Source of the DNA: Sulfurihydrogenibium sp. YO3AOP1
GTDB taxonomy: Bacteria; Aquificota; Aquificia; Aquificales; Hydrogenothermaceae
DNA length: 64,000 nucleotides
Direction: 5' to 3'
NCBI RefSeq assembly: GCF_000020325.1
Contig: NC_010730.1
Location: 1,199,501 to 1,263,500 of the forward strand
The translations under genes were made by a program, and so were the position numbers. Below the pieces are notes generated by a model. The model was given only the letters and a program-made list of their open reading frames with translations, did no database searches and had not been told where the DNA came from. Below, in pieces: positions 16,555 through 25,302 of this stretch. Every line of letters begins with the position of its first letter. Position 1 is the stretch's first letter.

Positions 16555-18932
16555 TCTTTGCTTTCTTCAAAAAGTGGAAGTTTTAACACATTCACAATTC
16601 TATCGGCTTCAAATTTAAATAAATTTTTACCCAAGGATGTTCTCTTTTCAACAGGTATTGTTTCTTTATCAATTTTTAACTTTAAGAGTTTGCCATGTTT
16701 TGTATTAATCAACACTTCATCAGATTTATTAACAGGTAATATTGAGACTACATAATCGTCTTTGTTTAATTTTACTGCCAAAAGACCTTTTTGTGCTCTT
16801 TTCTTGATTGGAAACTCTGTTTTTTCTACAAGCTTCATATAACCAAAAGAAGTAGATATGAGTAGATATTCATGACCATTTAAGAAAAATGCTCCGGCTA
16901 CTTCATCATTTTCATCTAAATCAATAGCTTCTACGCCTTTTGCCTTATCTCCTGTAATTCTTACTTCATTTCTTTCAAATAAGAGTAAATCTGCATTTTT
17001 TGTGTAAATTCCAATGTAGGAAGGATGTCTATCTGCAACTGCCACTACAAGCTCATCACCTTCGTTTAACGGCATTACCGTGTGTCCTTGTGACTTATAG
17101 AATATATCTTCATCAGACATTCTTTTGATAATACCTTTCTTTGTTATTAAAAATACTCTGTTTTCTTCACCCTCTCCTTGATAAGCTGTTCCAACGATTT
17201 CACCTTCAATATTTAGCTTATCTTCGCCCTTTGGAAGGTCTATAACTAAGCTCCAATAAGCTTTTCCATCTTTTGTAAAGAAAGCAATCGGTTTAGACCC
17301 TTCTACTTCTTGAATAGAGACTATCTTTTCTCCTTCCGTTAAAGATATTGACAGGCTATTGATAATTCTTTGTAAAATGTCAGCTTTTGAAGTTTCATCT
17401 TCTACTTTATAATTAACAATTCTTCCTGTATTTAAAATGGCAAACATGAAATGTTCTTTAAATGTAAGCTCTTTTTCTGTTGCGATGGTTGTTTTTCTTT
17501 GGTCTCCATATTTTCTAACTAACTCATCAGTCTCTTCGATGAATACTTTGATTTTCTCATTATCGCTTGAAAGAATTTGTTTATATCTTTCTATTTTTTG
17601 TTTTAACTCTATGCTTTCATCTTTTAATTTTTGAGTTTCTAAGGATGTAAATCTTGATAATCTCATGTCAAGAATAGCGTTTGCCTGTGTTTCAGATAGG
17701 TTAAATTGTGATGTAAGCAGCTGTCTTGCTTGTGCTGTATCCTTGGATGAACGAACTATTTCAATAACTTTATCTGCATTTTCTAAGGCTGTAATCAGCC
17801 CTTCTACAATATGTAGTCTGTTTTCTGCTTTTTCTAATTCAAATAACGTCCTTCTTGTTATAATTTCTATTCTGTGTTTTATAAATTCTTGAAGCAATTC
17901 TTTTAAATTCAATACTCTTGGCTGTTTATCTACTAACACTGTTAAATTTACAGGAAAGTTCTTTTCAAGAGGCGTGCTTTTGTATAGTTTCTTCAAGACT
18001 TTTTCAGCGTCTGCATCTCTTTTTAACTCTATTACAATTCTAATTCCTGTTCTGTCTGATTCATCTCTTAGGTCTGATATTCCTTTTTCTTTTCCTGTTC
18101 TAACAAGCTCCGCTATTTTTTTGATAAGTTCAACTTTGTTAACTTGGTATGGAATTTCATAGATAACTATCCTTTGTCTGTTCCCCGGCAGCTTTTCTAT
18201 TCTTGCTTTACCTTTTATTGTTATTGAACCTCTTGATGATTTGTATATATCAATTAGCTCTTCTTTGGTGTTTGTGATTACTCCACCTGTTGGAAAATCC
18301 GGTCCTTTTATAAAGTTAAACAGCTCTTCTATGGTAGCATCCGGAAATTCTGCCAAGTATTTTAAAGCTTCTGCCACTTCTGTAAAGTTATGGGGTGGAA
18401 TGCTTGTAGCAAGCCCTACTGCAATACCTGTTGTTCCATTACATATTAAATTTGGAAATTTTGAAGGTAATACCGTAGGCTCTTCTAATGAAGCATCAAA
18501 GTTAGGCATCATATCAACGGTGTTTTTATCTATATCTTCAAGCATTTCAACAGCCAATTTTGTTAACCTTGCTTCTGTATAACGCATTGCAGCAGGCGGG
18601 TCGCCGTCTATTGAACCAAAGTTCCCTTGACCTTCTATTAACGGATATCTCATTGTAAAATCTTGTGCCATTCTTACAAGTGCATCATAAACAGACGCAT
18701 CACCATGTGGATGGAATTTACCAAGTGTTTCCCCTACAACTCTTGCAGACTTTTTATATGGTTTGTTTGGAAGTAAACCCAGCTCATACATAGAGTATAA
18801 AATTCTTCTTTGAACTGGTTTTAAGCCATCTCTAACATCCGGAATGGCCCTACCAGCAATAACCGACATTGCATAATCTATATAAGCACTTTTAACTTCC
18901 TCTTCTATCGGAACTTTTTTAATATCTTCCAT
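16551..18932 (-). CDS. gyrA: Type IIA topoisomerase subunit A (GyrA-type, GyrA box not recognisable)
   Basis: The 793-residue breakage-reunion subunit. The N-terminal half carries [31 protein letters not shown] and the catalytic Tyr in [14 protein letters not shown] near residue 120. The C-terminal half is a six-bladed DNA-wrapping pinwheel type domain. At the position of the GyrA box (consensus QRRGGKG) the protein has KKRAQKG at about residues 710-716, so the box is degenerate. The Aquifex aeolicus homologue also lacks this box and behaves as a topoisomerase IV in published work, so the name gyrase is by phylogeny rather than shown activity. The small membrane gene follows with a 4-base overlap. 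Confidence 0.9.
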   Translation of the reverse strand: MEDIKKVPIEEEVKSAYIDYAMSVIAGRAIPDVRDGLKPVQRRILYSMYELGLLPNKPYKKSARVVGETLGKFHPHGDASVYDALVRMAQDFTMRYPLIEGQGNFGSIDGDPPAAMRYTEARLTKLAVEMLEDIDKNTVDMMPNFDASLEEPTVLPSKFPNLICNGTTGIAVGLATSIPPHNFTEVAEALKYLAEFPDATIEELFNFIKGPDFPTGGVITNTKEELIDIYKSSRGSITIKGKARIEKLPGNRQRIVIYEIPYQVNKVELIKKIAELVRTGKEKGISDLRDESDRTGIRIVIELKRDADAEKVLKKLYKSTPLEKNFPVNLTVLVDKQPRVLNLKELLQEFIKHRIEIITRRTLFELEKAENRLHIVEGLITALENADKVIEIVRSSKDTAQARQLLTSQFNLSETQANAILDMRLSRFTSLETQKLKDESIELKQKIERYKQILSSDNEKIKVFIEETDELVRKYGDQRKTTIATEKELTFKEHFMFAILNTGRIVNYKVEDETSKADILQRIINSLSISLTEGEKIVSIQEVEGSKPIAFFTKDGKAYWSLVIDLPKGEDKLNIEGEIVGTAYQGEGEENRVFLITKKGIIKRMSDEDIFYKSQGHTVMPLNEGDELVVAVADRHPSYIGIYTKNADLLLFERNEVRITGDKAKGVEAIDLDENDEVAGAFFLNGHEYLLISTSFGYMKLVEKTEFPIKKRAQKGLLAVKLNKDDYVVSILPVNKSDEVLINTKHGKLLKLKIDKETIPVEKRTSLGKNLFKFEADRIVNVLKLPLFEESKE

Positions 18933-19013
18933 TCCTGTAAAAACTCCTTTGTTTTAAATCTCTAATAATTTATTTATTATAACATTTTCACAATACCTTG
19001 GGTGAGAAATTTA

Positions 19014-19204
19014 AGACTTATGTCCTCAGGATAACAGCGAAAGGTTGAATGATAAGTATCAGAGAAAAGATAGCCTTATTTGTCATTCTGAGCGATAGCG
19101 AAGAATCTCATTTCCTCACTTTTTTAAAACATGAGATCCTTCACTTCGCTGTTGGATGACAGAGAAAAAATTAACGTCAATCTGAAGCTATGCGAAGAAT
19201 CTCC
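19014..19204. repeat. Interspersed palindromic repeat cluster
   Basis: The 698-base gap between divergent gyrA and the sulfur operon contains a partial module (ACTTATGTCCTCAGGATAAC, 19016-19035), GTCATTCTGAGCGATAGCG from 19082, an inverted GAGATCCTTCACTTCGCTG from 19133, and a decayed GTCAATCTGAAGCTATGCG from 19176. The rest of the gap carries the regulatory sites listed separately. Confidence 0.75.
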
Positions 19205-19380
19205 TTTTTATTGAATTTCTCACTCCGACCTATTAGATATCTTAACGAAGAATATTAATTAATTTGTCAAAATCTCAACTCTCACTTTTTCACTTTCTCA
19301 CTTACTCACCGAACTTACATAACTTATAGCTAAATTTTTCAAACAATGTTTTATTTTGTATTAATAAAAGAAAAGAGTGT

Positions 19381-19395
19381 ATTTCATTTTGAAAT
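19381..19395. promoter_or_regulatory. Candidate enhancer palindrome upstream of the sigma-54-type promoter
   Basis: ATTTCA-TTT-TGAAAT is a perfect palindrome about 110 bases upstream of the -24 element at 19503, within the distance usual for NtrC-type activator sites. A partial copy (TTTTTCATTTTTAAAT) follows at 19399. The assignment as activator site is inference from position and symmetry. Confidence 0.35.
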
Positions 19396-19501
19396 GTTAT
19401 TTTTCATTTTTAAATATGCTTATATTCAAATAATTGAATAAGTTAATACTTACTAATTAAACGAAAGATTATGCATTTAAATATTAAAATTTCTTAACAA
19501 T

Positions 19502-19517
19502 TGGCACGATTTTTGAT
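19502..19517 (+). promoter_or_regulatory. Sigma-54-type promoter of the sulfur operon
   Basis: TGGCACGATTTTTGAT matches the sigma-54 consensus TGGCACG-N4-TTGCW at all but one fixed base (GA in place of GC at -12), with the GG at 19503-19504 and correct spacing. It is 114 bases before the rhodanese start, so a leader of about 100 bases is predicted. A TTGGTT/AACCAA inverted repeat lies in that leader at 19551-19572. The NtrC-type activator gene is 4 kb upstream. Confidence 0.7.
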
Positions 19518-19630
19518 TATATAATAAACAAGACTTCAAAAGAATAGGTTTTGGTTAGTATTTGACAACCAAGCACTAATAATGAGATATTAATATTTGA
19601 ATACTATTAATTTTTATAGGAGGTTTTCAG

Positions 19631-20548
19631 ATGAAAAAAGTTTTAACACTCGCAGCAGCAGGTTTACTTGCAGTGTCAGCATCATCAAAAGCGGCTGACT
19701 TACTTATCTCTGTAGACCAAGCAAAAGACTTGGTTGGAAAGGCAGTATTTGTAAACGGAGATGACCCAAAAGTATTCGCACAGGGTCATATTCCTGGGTC
19801 TGTTAACGCATTTGCTCACGACCTTCACTACTTGGATGATATTAAAAAGTGTGGTGGTCTTCCAATGTGCGAGAAAAATGCACAAAAGGTTATCAGCGAA
19901 CTTGGTATCAGCAATAGCTCTCACGTTATAGCTTATGACGATGGTAAAGGTCCAAACGCTTCTGGTGTATGGTTTTTCTTATACTTATACGGCGTAGACA
20001 ACGTTCAAATGTTAGATGGTGGATTTGCTACTTGGAAAGCAAAAGGCTTACCAGTAGAAACAGGGCCAGCTAAAAAACCAGCTCCTGGAAAGTTTACTGT
20101 TAAAGTAAGAAAAGAAATTCTTGCTACAAAAGATGAAGTTTTAAAAGCTTCAAAAGACCCAAATTACGTTATTTTAGATGCAAGAAGATTTGAAGAATAC
20201 ACTGGAAAAACATTGTTAGAGGCATTAGAAGCCCCTGGAAAACATAAACAAGTTGAAAGAGGTGGTCATATACCTGGAGCTAAGTTCTTCGAATGGAAAA
20301 AAGTTGCAGGAAACCCTAACGGTGAACCTGACAAACCATTATTCAAGCCAGTTGACCAAATTAAAAAACAACTTGAAAGAGCTGGAATTACTCCAGATAA
20401 AACTGTTATTTCTTACTGTCACGTAGGTTTAGGTAGAGGTTCGTTCGTGTATGCCGCTTTAAAATTAGCTGGATATCCAAAAGCTAAGGTTTACGTTGGT
20501 TCTTGGGACGAATGGGGTAACGATAAATTTTTACCAATCGAACAATAA
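19631..20548 (+). CDS. Periplasmic thiosulfate sulfurtransferase (two-domain rhodanese)
   Basis: A 305-residue secreted rhodanese. A signal peptide (KKVLTLAAAGLLAVSASSKA) precedes two rhodanese domains: an inactive N-terminal one (about 28-145) with GHIPGSVNA, and a C-terminal one (about 160-300) with RGGHIPGAKFF and the active-site loop CHVGLGR carrying Cys263. It would take sulfane sulfur from thiosulfate or a persulfide and pass it on in the periplasm. AGGAGG precedes the ATG. It is the first gene after the sigma-54-type promoter; a GC-rich hairpin separates it from the transporter gene, which may favour rhodanese mRNA. Codon bias resembles a highly expressed gene (many GGT, AAC). Confidence 0.9.
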   Translation: MKKVLTLAAAGLLAVSASSKAADLLISVDQAKDLVGKAVFVNGDDPKVFAQGHIPGSVNAFAHDLHYLDDIKKCGGLPMCEKNAQKVISELGISNSSHVIAYDDGKGPNASGVWFFLYLYGVDNVQMLDGGFATWKAKGLPVETGPAKKPAPGKFTVKVRKEILATKDEVLKASKDPNYVILDARRFEEYTGKTLLEALEAPGKHKQVERGGHIPGAKFFEWKKVAGNPNGEPDKPLFKPVDQIKKQLERAGITPDKTVISYCHVGLGRGSFVYAALKLAGYPKAKVYVGSWDEWGNDKFLPIEQ

Positions 20549-20558
20549 TTAGTCAATC

Positions 20559-20579
20559 AAGCCGGCTTTACGCCGGCTT
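20559..20579 (+). terminator. Intercistronic hairpin after rhodanese
   Basis: AAGCCGGC at 20559-20566 pairs with GCCGGCTT at 20572-20579. No T-run follows directly, so it is more likely an attenuator or mRNA-stabilising hairpin than a full terminator; the next gene is on the same strand 28 bases on. Confidence 0.6.
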
Positions 20580-20606
20580 CACATATTTTTCAAGGAGGTT
20601 AGTATC

Positions 20607-21728
20607 ATGGAACATTCAAATCATTTAATCATGGGAATAATAACAGGAATGCTTTTTGGTATCGTTTTATTCAAAGTAGGAGCGGTTAGATATTCAAGAG
20701 TTGAAGGTATGCTTTTACTTAGAGATTTAAAAATAATGAAGTTTGCCTTTACAGGGATAGCGACCGCTTCTATCATTTACGGATTAGCTGATATTCTTGG
20801 ATTTGCAGAAAGTACAAATTTAATTCCAAGAATAATGCCATATATGGGTGTTGCTCATATTATCGGTGGTATTATGTTTGGAATAGCTATGGCTTCTGCT
20901 GGTTTTTGTCCTGGAACTTGTGTTGCGAGGGTAGGAGCTGGTAAGTTTATATCTGCGGCGGGTGTCATCGGGTTGATTATCGGCGTTTTAATCTACAACG
21001 CAATACAACCATCATTGGTTGAAGCTGGTATTCTCGGAAACAAACAAGACCTTACATTATATGGTGTTTCAGGTGTATCTTATGGACCTTTAGCTGTTGT
21101 ATGGGGTGTGTTATTCTTAATTTTTGCATTAATAGCTGATTATGTAGACCCGGCTAAAAAGTTTTATCAAGAAAAATTTAGTCTAAATCTTATAAAAGAT
21201 GAGTGGCATTGGGCATTAGGTGGAGTTGCGGCTGGTTCTATAATTGCATGGGCTACAGCTCAGGGCGAATATCTTGGATTTTCTGGTGCTTTACTTGCTT
21301 TAGTTGGATGGGTTGCAGATTCCCTTGGACATCCATTATCAAACGTTGTTCCTAAGGTAACAGAAGGTATTATTTGGCACGCAGGTTTAATCATTGGTGT
21401 ATTACCAGGAGCATTTTTAGCTGCAATCATCTCCGGTAAATTTAAGTTTGACCCGGTTCCACCAGCTTTTGCTCAAGTTGCCCCTATGCCATGGGTAAGA
21501 ATGATCCTTGTTTTCTTTGCTGGAATGTTCTTGGCGATTGGTGCGTTAATCGGCGGTGGATGTACAACGGGAGCATTCTTAGCAGCATATCCTACATTAT
21601 CTATCGGTAGTATGGTTATGTCTGGAACCTACTTTATAGTTGGAGTCTTAACAGCAAACCTTATTTACATGGGAAGATGGTCAAGATTTATTGAAGCTAA
21701 AAAAGCATCAGAAGAAGTATACGACTAA
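20607..21728 (+). CDS. YeeE/YedE-family sulfur-compound transporter
   Basis: A 373-residue polytopic inner-membrane protein of the YeeE/YedE family, some members of which (TsuA) take up thiosulfate through membrane-embedded cysteines. It has about nine to ten hydrophobic segments and the conserved cysteines: GFCPGTCVARVG with Cys101 and Cys105, and GGGCTTGAF with Cys319. AAGGAGG precedes the ATG at good distance. Between a secreted rhodanese and a rhodanese-like anchor, it probably moves thiosulfate or another sulfane sulfur species across the inner membrane. The direction of transport and exact substrate cannot be seen. Confidence 0.85.
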   Translation: MEHSNHLIMGIITGMLFGIVLFKVGAVRYSRVEGMLLLRDLKIMKFAFTGIATASIIYGLADILGFAESTNLIPRIMPYMGVAHIIGGIMFGIAMASAGFCPGTCVARVGAGKFISAAGVIGLIIGVLIYNAIQPSLVEAGILGNKQDLTLYGVSGVSYGPLAVVWGVLFLIFALIADYVDPAKKFYQEKFSLNLIKDEWHWALGGVAAGSIIAWATAQGEYLGFSGALLALVGWVADSLGHPLSNVVPKVTEGIIWHAGLIIGVLPGAFLAAIISGKFKFDPVPPAFAQVAPMPWVRMILVFFAGMFLAIGALIGGGCTTGAFLAAYPTLSIGSMVMSGTYFIVGVLTANLIYMGRWSRFIEAKKASEEVYD

Positions 21729-21740
21729 GAGGTGAGAAAG

Positions 21741-21890
21741 ATGAGTATGACAGAAAGACTTTTATTTTGGATTGCAATTATAGTTTTAATAGTTGCAACC
21801 TTTGGAGTTAAAGGAAAAGTTGATAACTTAGAAAAACAGCTTTCTCAAGTAAGTCAGCAACAACCTGCTAACGGAGGCAACCAGCAATGA
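21741..21890 (+). CDS. 49-residue membrane-anchored coiled-coil peptide
   Basis: Starts at ATG 21741, six bases after GAGGTGAG, and ends with TGA overlapping the next ATG by 4 bases, so it sits tightly inside the operon. The product has an N-terminal membrane helix (LLFWIAIIVLIVATFGV), a short heptad-like segment (VDNLEKQLSQVSQQ) and a polar Gln/Asn-rich end. The next protein begins with a very similar anchor, followed by KKEVELKKQ. No family recognised; an assembly or anchoring subunit is possible. Confidence 0.65.
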   Translation: MSMTERLLFWIAIIVLIVATFGVKGKVDNLEKQLSQVSQQQPANGGNQQ

Positions 21891-22378
21891 ACCCTAAAAT
21901 TGAAAGAAGCGTATATATAGTAGTCATCTTAGTTTTAGCATTCGTTCTTTTTACACTTGGTAAGAAAGAAGTTGAACTTAAAAAGCAAATACCTATAACC
22001 GCAGAAGAGCTTTATAAAAAACTTTCAAATCCAAAAATTAAGGTACAAATTATAGACGTGAGAGAGTTAACTTCAAGCGATGAAGTTGGTGGCTATGAAG
22101 ACTCAAGAATACCAGGTGCATTACCATTTCCAAACTGTGATGAATCTAAAATGACAACTGAAAACCTAAAAGAAGCATTAAAAAGAATTAATCCGTATGT
22201 TTACACTGTGATCGTTTCTACAGATGGAAATCAGGAGATATTTAAAAAATGTGCATCTAAATTTACAAACGTTCAAAATCTTGCCGGCGGTATGAAGGCA
22301 TGGCAGGATGCTGGATTACCGGATGAATCTGGCGAATACACTCCACCAAAAGCAGGTGGCGGTGGCGGTTGTTTATAA
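21887..22378 (+). CDS. Membrane-anchored rhodanese-like protein with C-terminal Gly-Cys tail
   Basis: A 163-residue protein with an N-terminal anchor (YIVVILVLAFVLFTLG) and one rhodanese domain at about residues 36-145 (VQIIDVRELTSSDEVGGYEDSRIPGA, NLAGGMKAWQDAGLP). The usual catalytic loop CxxxxR is replaced by VSTDGNQE, so the domain itself cannot form the standard persulfide. Instead the chain ends in a flexible proline and glycine stretch, PPKAGGGGGCL, with a penultimate Cys. This recalls the swinging arm of SoxY (GGCGG) in style, though the proteins are not homologous. Another protein of the operon also ends GCL. A periplasmic sulfur-carrier role is inferred. Confidence 0.8.
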   Translation: MNPKIERSVYIVVILVLAFVLFTLGKKEVELKKQIPITAEELYKKLSNPKIKVQIIDVRELTSSDEVGGYEDSRIPGALPFPNCDESKMTTENLKEALKRINPYVYTVIVSTDGNQEIFKKCASKFTNVQNLAGGMKAWQDAGLPDESGEYTPPKAGGGGGCL

Positions 22379-22400
22379 AAATACCATAGGAGGTTTTTAG

Positions 22401-25289
22401 ATGGCGATCTCAAGAAGGGACTTTTTAAAAGTAATGTCAGCAACAGGTGGAGCTTTAGGTCTTGGGTCAAGCGAGGCTTTTGCTAAAGCTAAAGCTGTTG
22501 TAGTAGATGACCCAAGAGCATCTTATCCAAACGGCTCTTTTGTTGAAAATATGTACAGAAGAGAGTTTGCATATACTTATGGAAAGAAAGAAGAGCATGG
22601 TACTGCTTATCACTGCGTAAACTGTCAAGGAAACTGTGCTTGGGATGTATGGGTTCAAAACGGTATAGTTACAAGAGAAAACCAAGCTGCTAACTATCCA
22701 CAAATCAACCCAAAAATTCCTGATGCTAACCCAAGGGGATGTAACAAAGGCGTTCAACACTCTCAAGTAATGTATGAAAAAGACAGAATTCTCTATCCAA
22801 TGAAAAGAGTCGGAGCGAGAGGAGAAGGTAAGTGGAAAAGAATATCTTGGGATGAAGCAATAACAGAAGTTGCAACAAGAATTTATGAAACTATGCTTAC
22901 AAAAGGACCAGCTGGAAACTACATCCACGTTGGTGCTGGTATGCTTACAGAGGCAAGAGCAGCTTCTGGTAAAAGACTTGGAACACTTCTTGGTGCTGTT
23001 AGACCTTACATAGCTTCTTACGTTGGTGATATGTTCCCTGGCGTTTCCTTAGTATACGGCGAAGGAAACATTGGATTTTCTTACGATTTTGTATACACTG
23101 CAAACGTTCAAATCTGGTGGGGTATGGACCCTAACAAAACAAGAATTCCGGATGCTCACTGGGTATGGGAAGGAAAATACAACGGTGGAAAAGTAATCGT
23201 TATCACTCCAGACTTTAACGCTACTGCAAAAGGAGCTGATTTATGGGTGCCGGTTAGAGCCGGATACGATGGTTTCTTAGCAATGTCTATCATCAACGAA
23301 ATTATTCAACAAAAGCTTTACAAACCAAACTTTATAAAAGTGTTCACAGATCTACCATTCTTAGTAAGATTAGATAACAAAAAACTATTAAGACTTTCTG
23401 ATATTGACACAAACGACCCAATGTTTGATAAAGAAGTCTTCCATGTTATGGAAGAAAAAGCACATGGAAAAGAATTTGAAGCAGATGCTGTTTTCTTAGC
23501 TTATAACCTTAAAAACGGTAAATTTACAATCATGCCGGGTTCTGAAGGAAACCCAGTTAAAACATTGAGACTAAAAGATTTAGGTTGGGATATTGACCCA
23601 GCGTTAGAAGGTGTATATGAAGTTAAGTTAAAAGACGGTTCAAAGGTAAAAGTTACACCTGTATTTGAATTGGTTAAAGCAGAAGCAGCTAAATTCCCGG
23701 CTGAGAAAACATTTAAATTAACAAACGTTCATCCAAAAATCGTTCAACAGCTTGCAAGAGATATAGCTCTTCCAAAAGTAGCGTTTATATCTATGGGATT
23801 TACAATCGGTAAATACTTTAATGGTATGTTAACCCAAAGGGCTATTGCTTCTATTACTCCTTTATGTGGAAGGCTTGGACCTTATGGTGGATTTAACTCG
23901 GAAAATGAGTGGTCTATATCTGGTTTAGCTAAGATCTCTGGTTTTGCAGGAAAGTATAAAGAAAGATTCGCATCCGGTTTTGTAAGCGAATTTGTTCTTG
24001 GAAATATGATGCAGGACTTTGATAAGCTCTATGAAGAGGATACATTCAAAGAATCTATGGGAATGTCTAAGGAAGAGTATAAAAAGCAAGTGAATGAAAT
24101 GCTTTCTAAGTCTGAAGGCGACAAAGGAATCGGACATGGTAAATCTTACTGGAATGATGTAGAAACGTTCTTACTTTTTGCAGATGCCAGATTTAGAAGA
24201 AATAAAGGTTCTTCTTATAAAAAGGCATTCTTTGAAAAGGCTAAATTTATTGCTTATGTAGATTTTAGAATGTCTGATTTTGCAAACTATGCAGACATTT
24301 TACTTCCTGCAAAGTCTCACTATGAAGTTTGGGACCTAAGAACAAACCCAGGTTATCATAGATTTGCAAACCTTGCCCATCCTCCAGCAAACTTAAAACC
24401 AGTTGGCGAAGCTAAGTCTGAATGGGAAATTTGTACTATGATTGTTGAGAAAATTCAAGAAATAGCGACTAAAAAATACAAAGAAACAGGCGACCAAAAA
24501 TATATTAAAATTCCAGACCCACAACTTTCTAAAACAGGATACAGAGACCTTGACACATTAGTTGAAGAATACACAATCGGTGGTCAGTTAAGAAACGACA
24601 GAGATGCTGTAGAGTTAGCATTAGAAAATACTGACCAGTTTAAGCCTAATACTATTGAATCTATGTTCAAAAGAGGCGGTTATTTAGTATTAAATGAAAA
24701 AGCTGGAAAATCTTCACCACTCTATCCAGATAAGCCATACAACGTATTTGAAAACAACCTTTTCTTATATGAAAGATTTGAAACATTGTCCGGAAGAATT
24801 ACATACTACGTAGATGATGATTTATGGATACAGCAAGGAGCAAACGTTCCAACCGCTAAAGAACCTATCAGACCAAGAAGATTCCCATTTGTTCTCATGA
24901 CACCACACGCAAGATGGTCAATCCACTCAACTTATAAGACATCTACTTTACTGCTTAGATTACAAAGAGGAAAGCCTTATGTAATGATAAATCCTGAGAT
25001 TGCTAAGAAGAAAGGCATCAAAGATGGTGATGAAGTTAGAGTGTTTAACTCCCTTGGTGAGTTTTATGCTATGGCAAAAGTATATCCATCATGTCCAAAA
25101 GATGCAATTATATTGGAGCATGGTTGGGAACCATTCTTCTACAAAGGAAGAAAAGGGCACAACGAAACAGTAGCATCTCCGCTTAACTTACTTGAACTTT
25201 CTGATGGTTGGGGACACTTGAAGTTTGGTGGAAACTGGGATGGAAACCAACATGCGTATGAGACTTCAGTAGATGTTGAAAAAGCTTAA
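22401..25289 (+). CDS. Type II DMSO-reductase-family molybdoenzyme, catalytic subunit
   Basis: A 962-residue molybdopterin oxidoreductase exported by TAT: the N-terminus SRRDFLKVMSATGGALGLGS is a twin-arginine signal. The Fe-S site follows the type II pattern His71-x3-Cys75-x3-Cys79 and Cys114 in RGCNKG, with an extra Cys72. The Mo ligand is predicted to be Asp210 in YVGDMFPGVS, typical of nitrate, selenate, chlorate reductases and ethylbenzene or dimethylsulfide dehydrogenases. The C-terminal molybdopterin-dinucleotide domain begins near residue 820 (FPFVLMTPHARWSIHSTY). The operon context (rhodanese, YeeE, GCL proteins, cytochrome c) points to an inorganic sulfur compound rather than those substrates. 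AGGAGG precedes the ATG. Confidence 0.9.
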   Translation: MAISRRDFLKVMSATGGALGLGSSEAFAKAKAVVVDDPRASYPNGSFVENMYRREFAYTYGKKEEHGTAYHCVNCQGNCAWDVWVQNGIVTRENQAANYPQINPKIPDANPRGCNKGVQHSQVMYEKDRILYPMKRVGARGEGKWKRISWDEAITEVATRIYETMLTKGPAGNYIHVGAGMLTEARAASGKRLGTLLGAVRPYIASYVGDMFPGVSLVYGEGNIGFSYDFVYTANVQIWWGMDPNKTRIPDAHWVWEGKYNGGKVIVITPDFNATAKGADLWVPVRAGYDGFLAMSIINEIIQQKLYKPNFIKVFTDLPFLVRLDNKKLLRLSDIDTNDPMFDKEVFHVMEEKAHGKEFEADAVFLAYNLKNGKFTIMPGSEGNPVKTLRLKDLGWDIDPALEGVYEVKLKDGSKVKVTPVFELVKAEAAKFPAEKTFKLTNVHPKIVQQLARDIALPKVAFISMGFTIGKYFNGMLTQRAIASITPLCGRLGPYGGFNSENEWSISGLAKISGFAGKYKERFASGFVSEFVLGNMMQDFDKLYEEDTFKESMGMSKEEYKKQVNEMLSKSEGDKGIGHGKSYWNDVETFLLFADARFRRNKGSSYKKAFFEKAKFIAYVDFRMSDFANYADILLPAKSHYEVWDLRTNPGYHRFANLAHPPANLKPVGEAKSEWEICTMIVEKIQEIATKKYKETGDQKYIKIPDPQLSKTGYRDLDTLVEEYTIGGQLRNDRDAVELALENTDQFKPNTIESMFKRGGYLVLNEKAGKSSPLYPDKPYNVFENNLFLYERFETLSGRITYYVDDDLWIQQGANVPTAKEPIRPRRFPFVLMTPHARWSIHSTYKTSTLLLRLQRGKPYVMINPEIAKKKGIKDGDEVRVFNSLGEFYAMAKVYPSCPKDAIILEHGWEPFFYKGRKGHNETVASPLNLLELSDGWGHLKFGGNWDGNQHAYETSVDVEKA

Positions 25290-25302
25290 GGAGGTAAAAT
25301 AG

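Noticed and set aside
21374-21391. Second sigma-54-like sequence TTGGCACG
   Set aside because: It lies inside the YeeE coding region and the -12 half (TTTAAT) is poor; taken as chance.
22401-25289. Calling the first Mo enzyme a nitrate reductase
   Set aside because: It shares the type II ligands, but the operon has no NarJ/NarI or nitrate transporter and is surrounded by sulfur-transfer genes; the beta subunit type is common to several type II enzymes.
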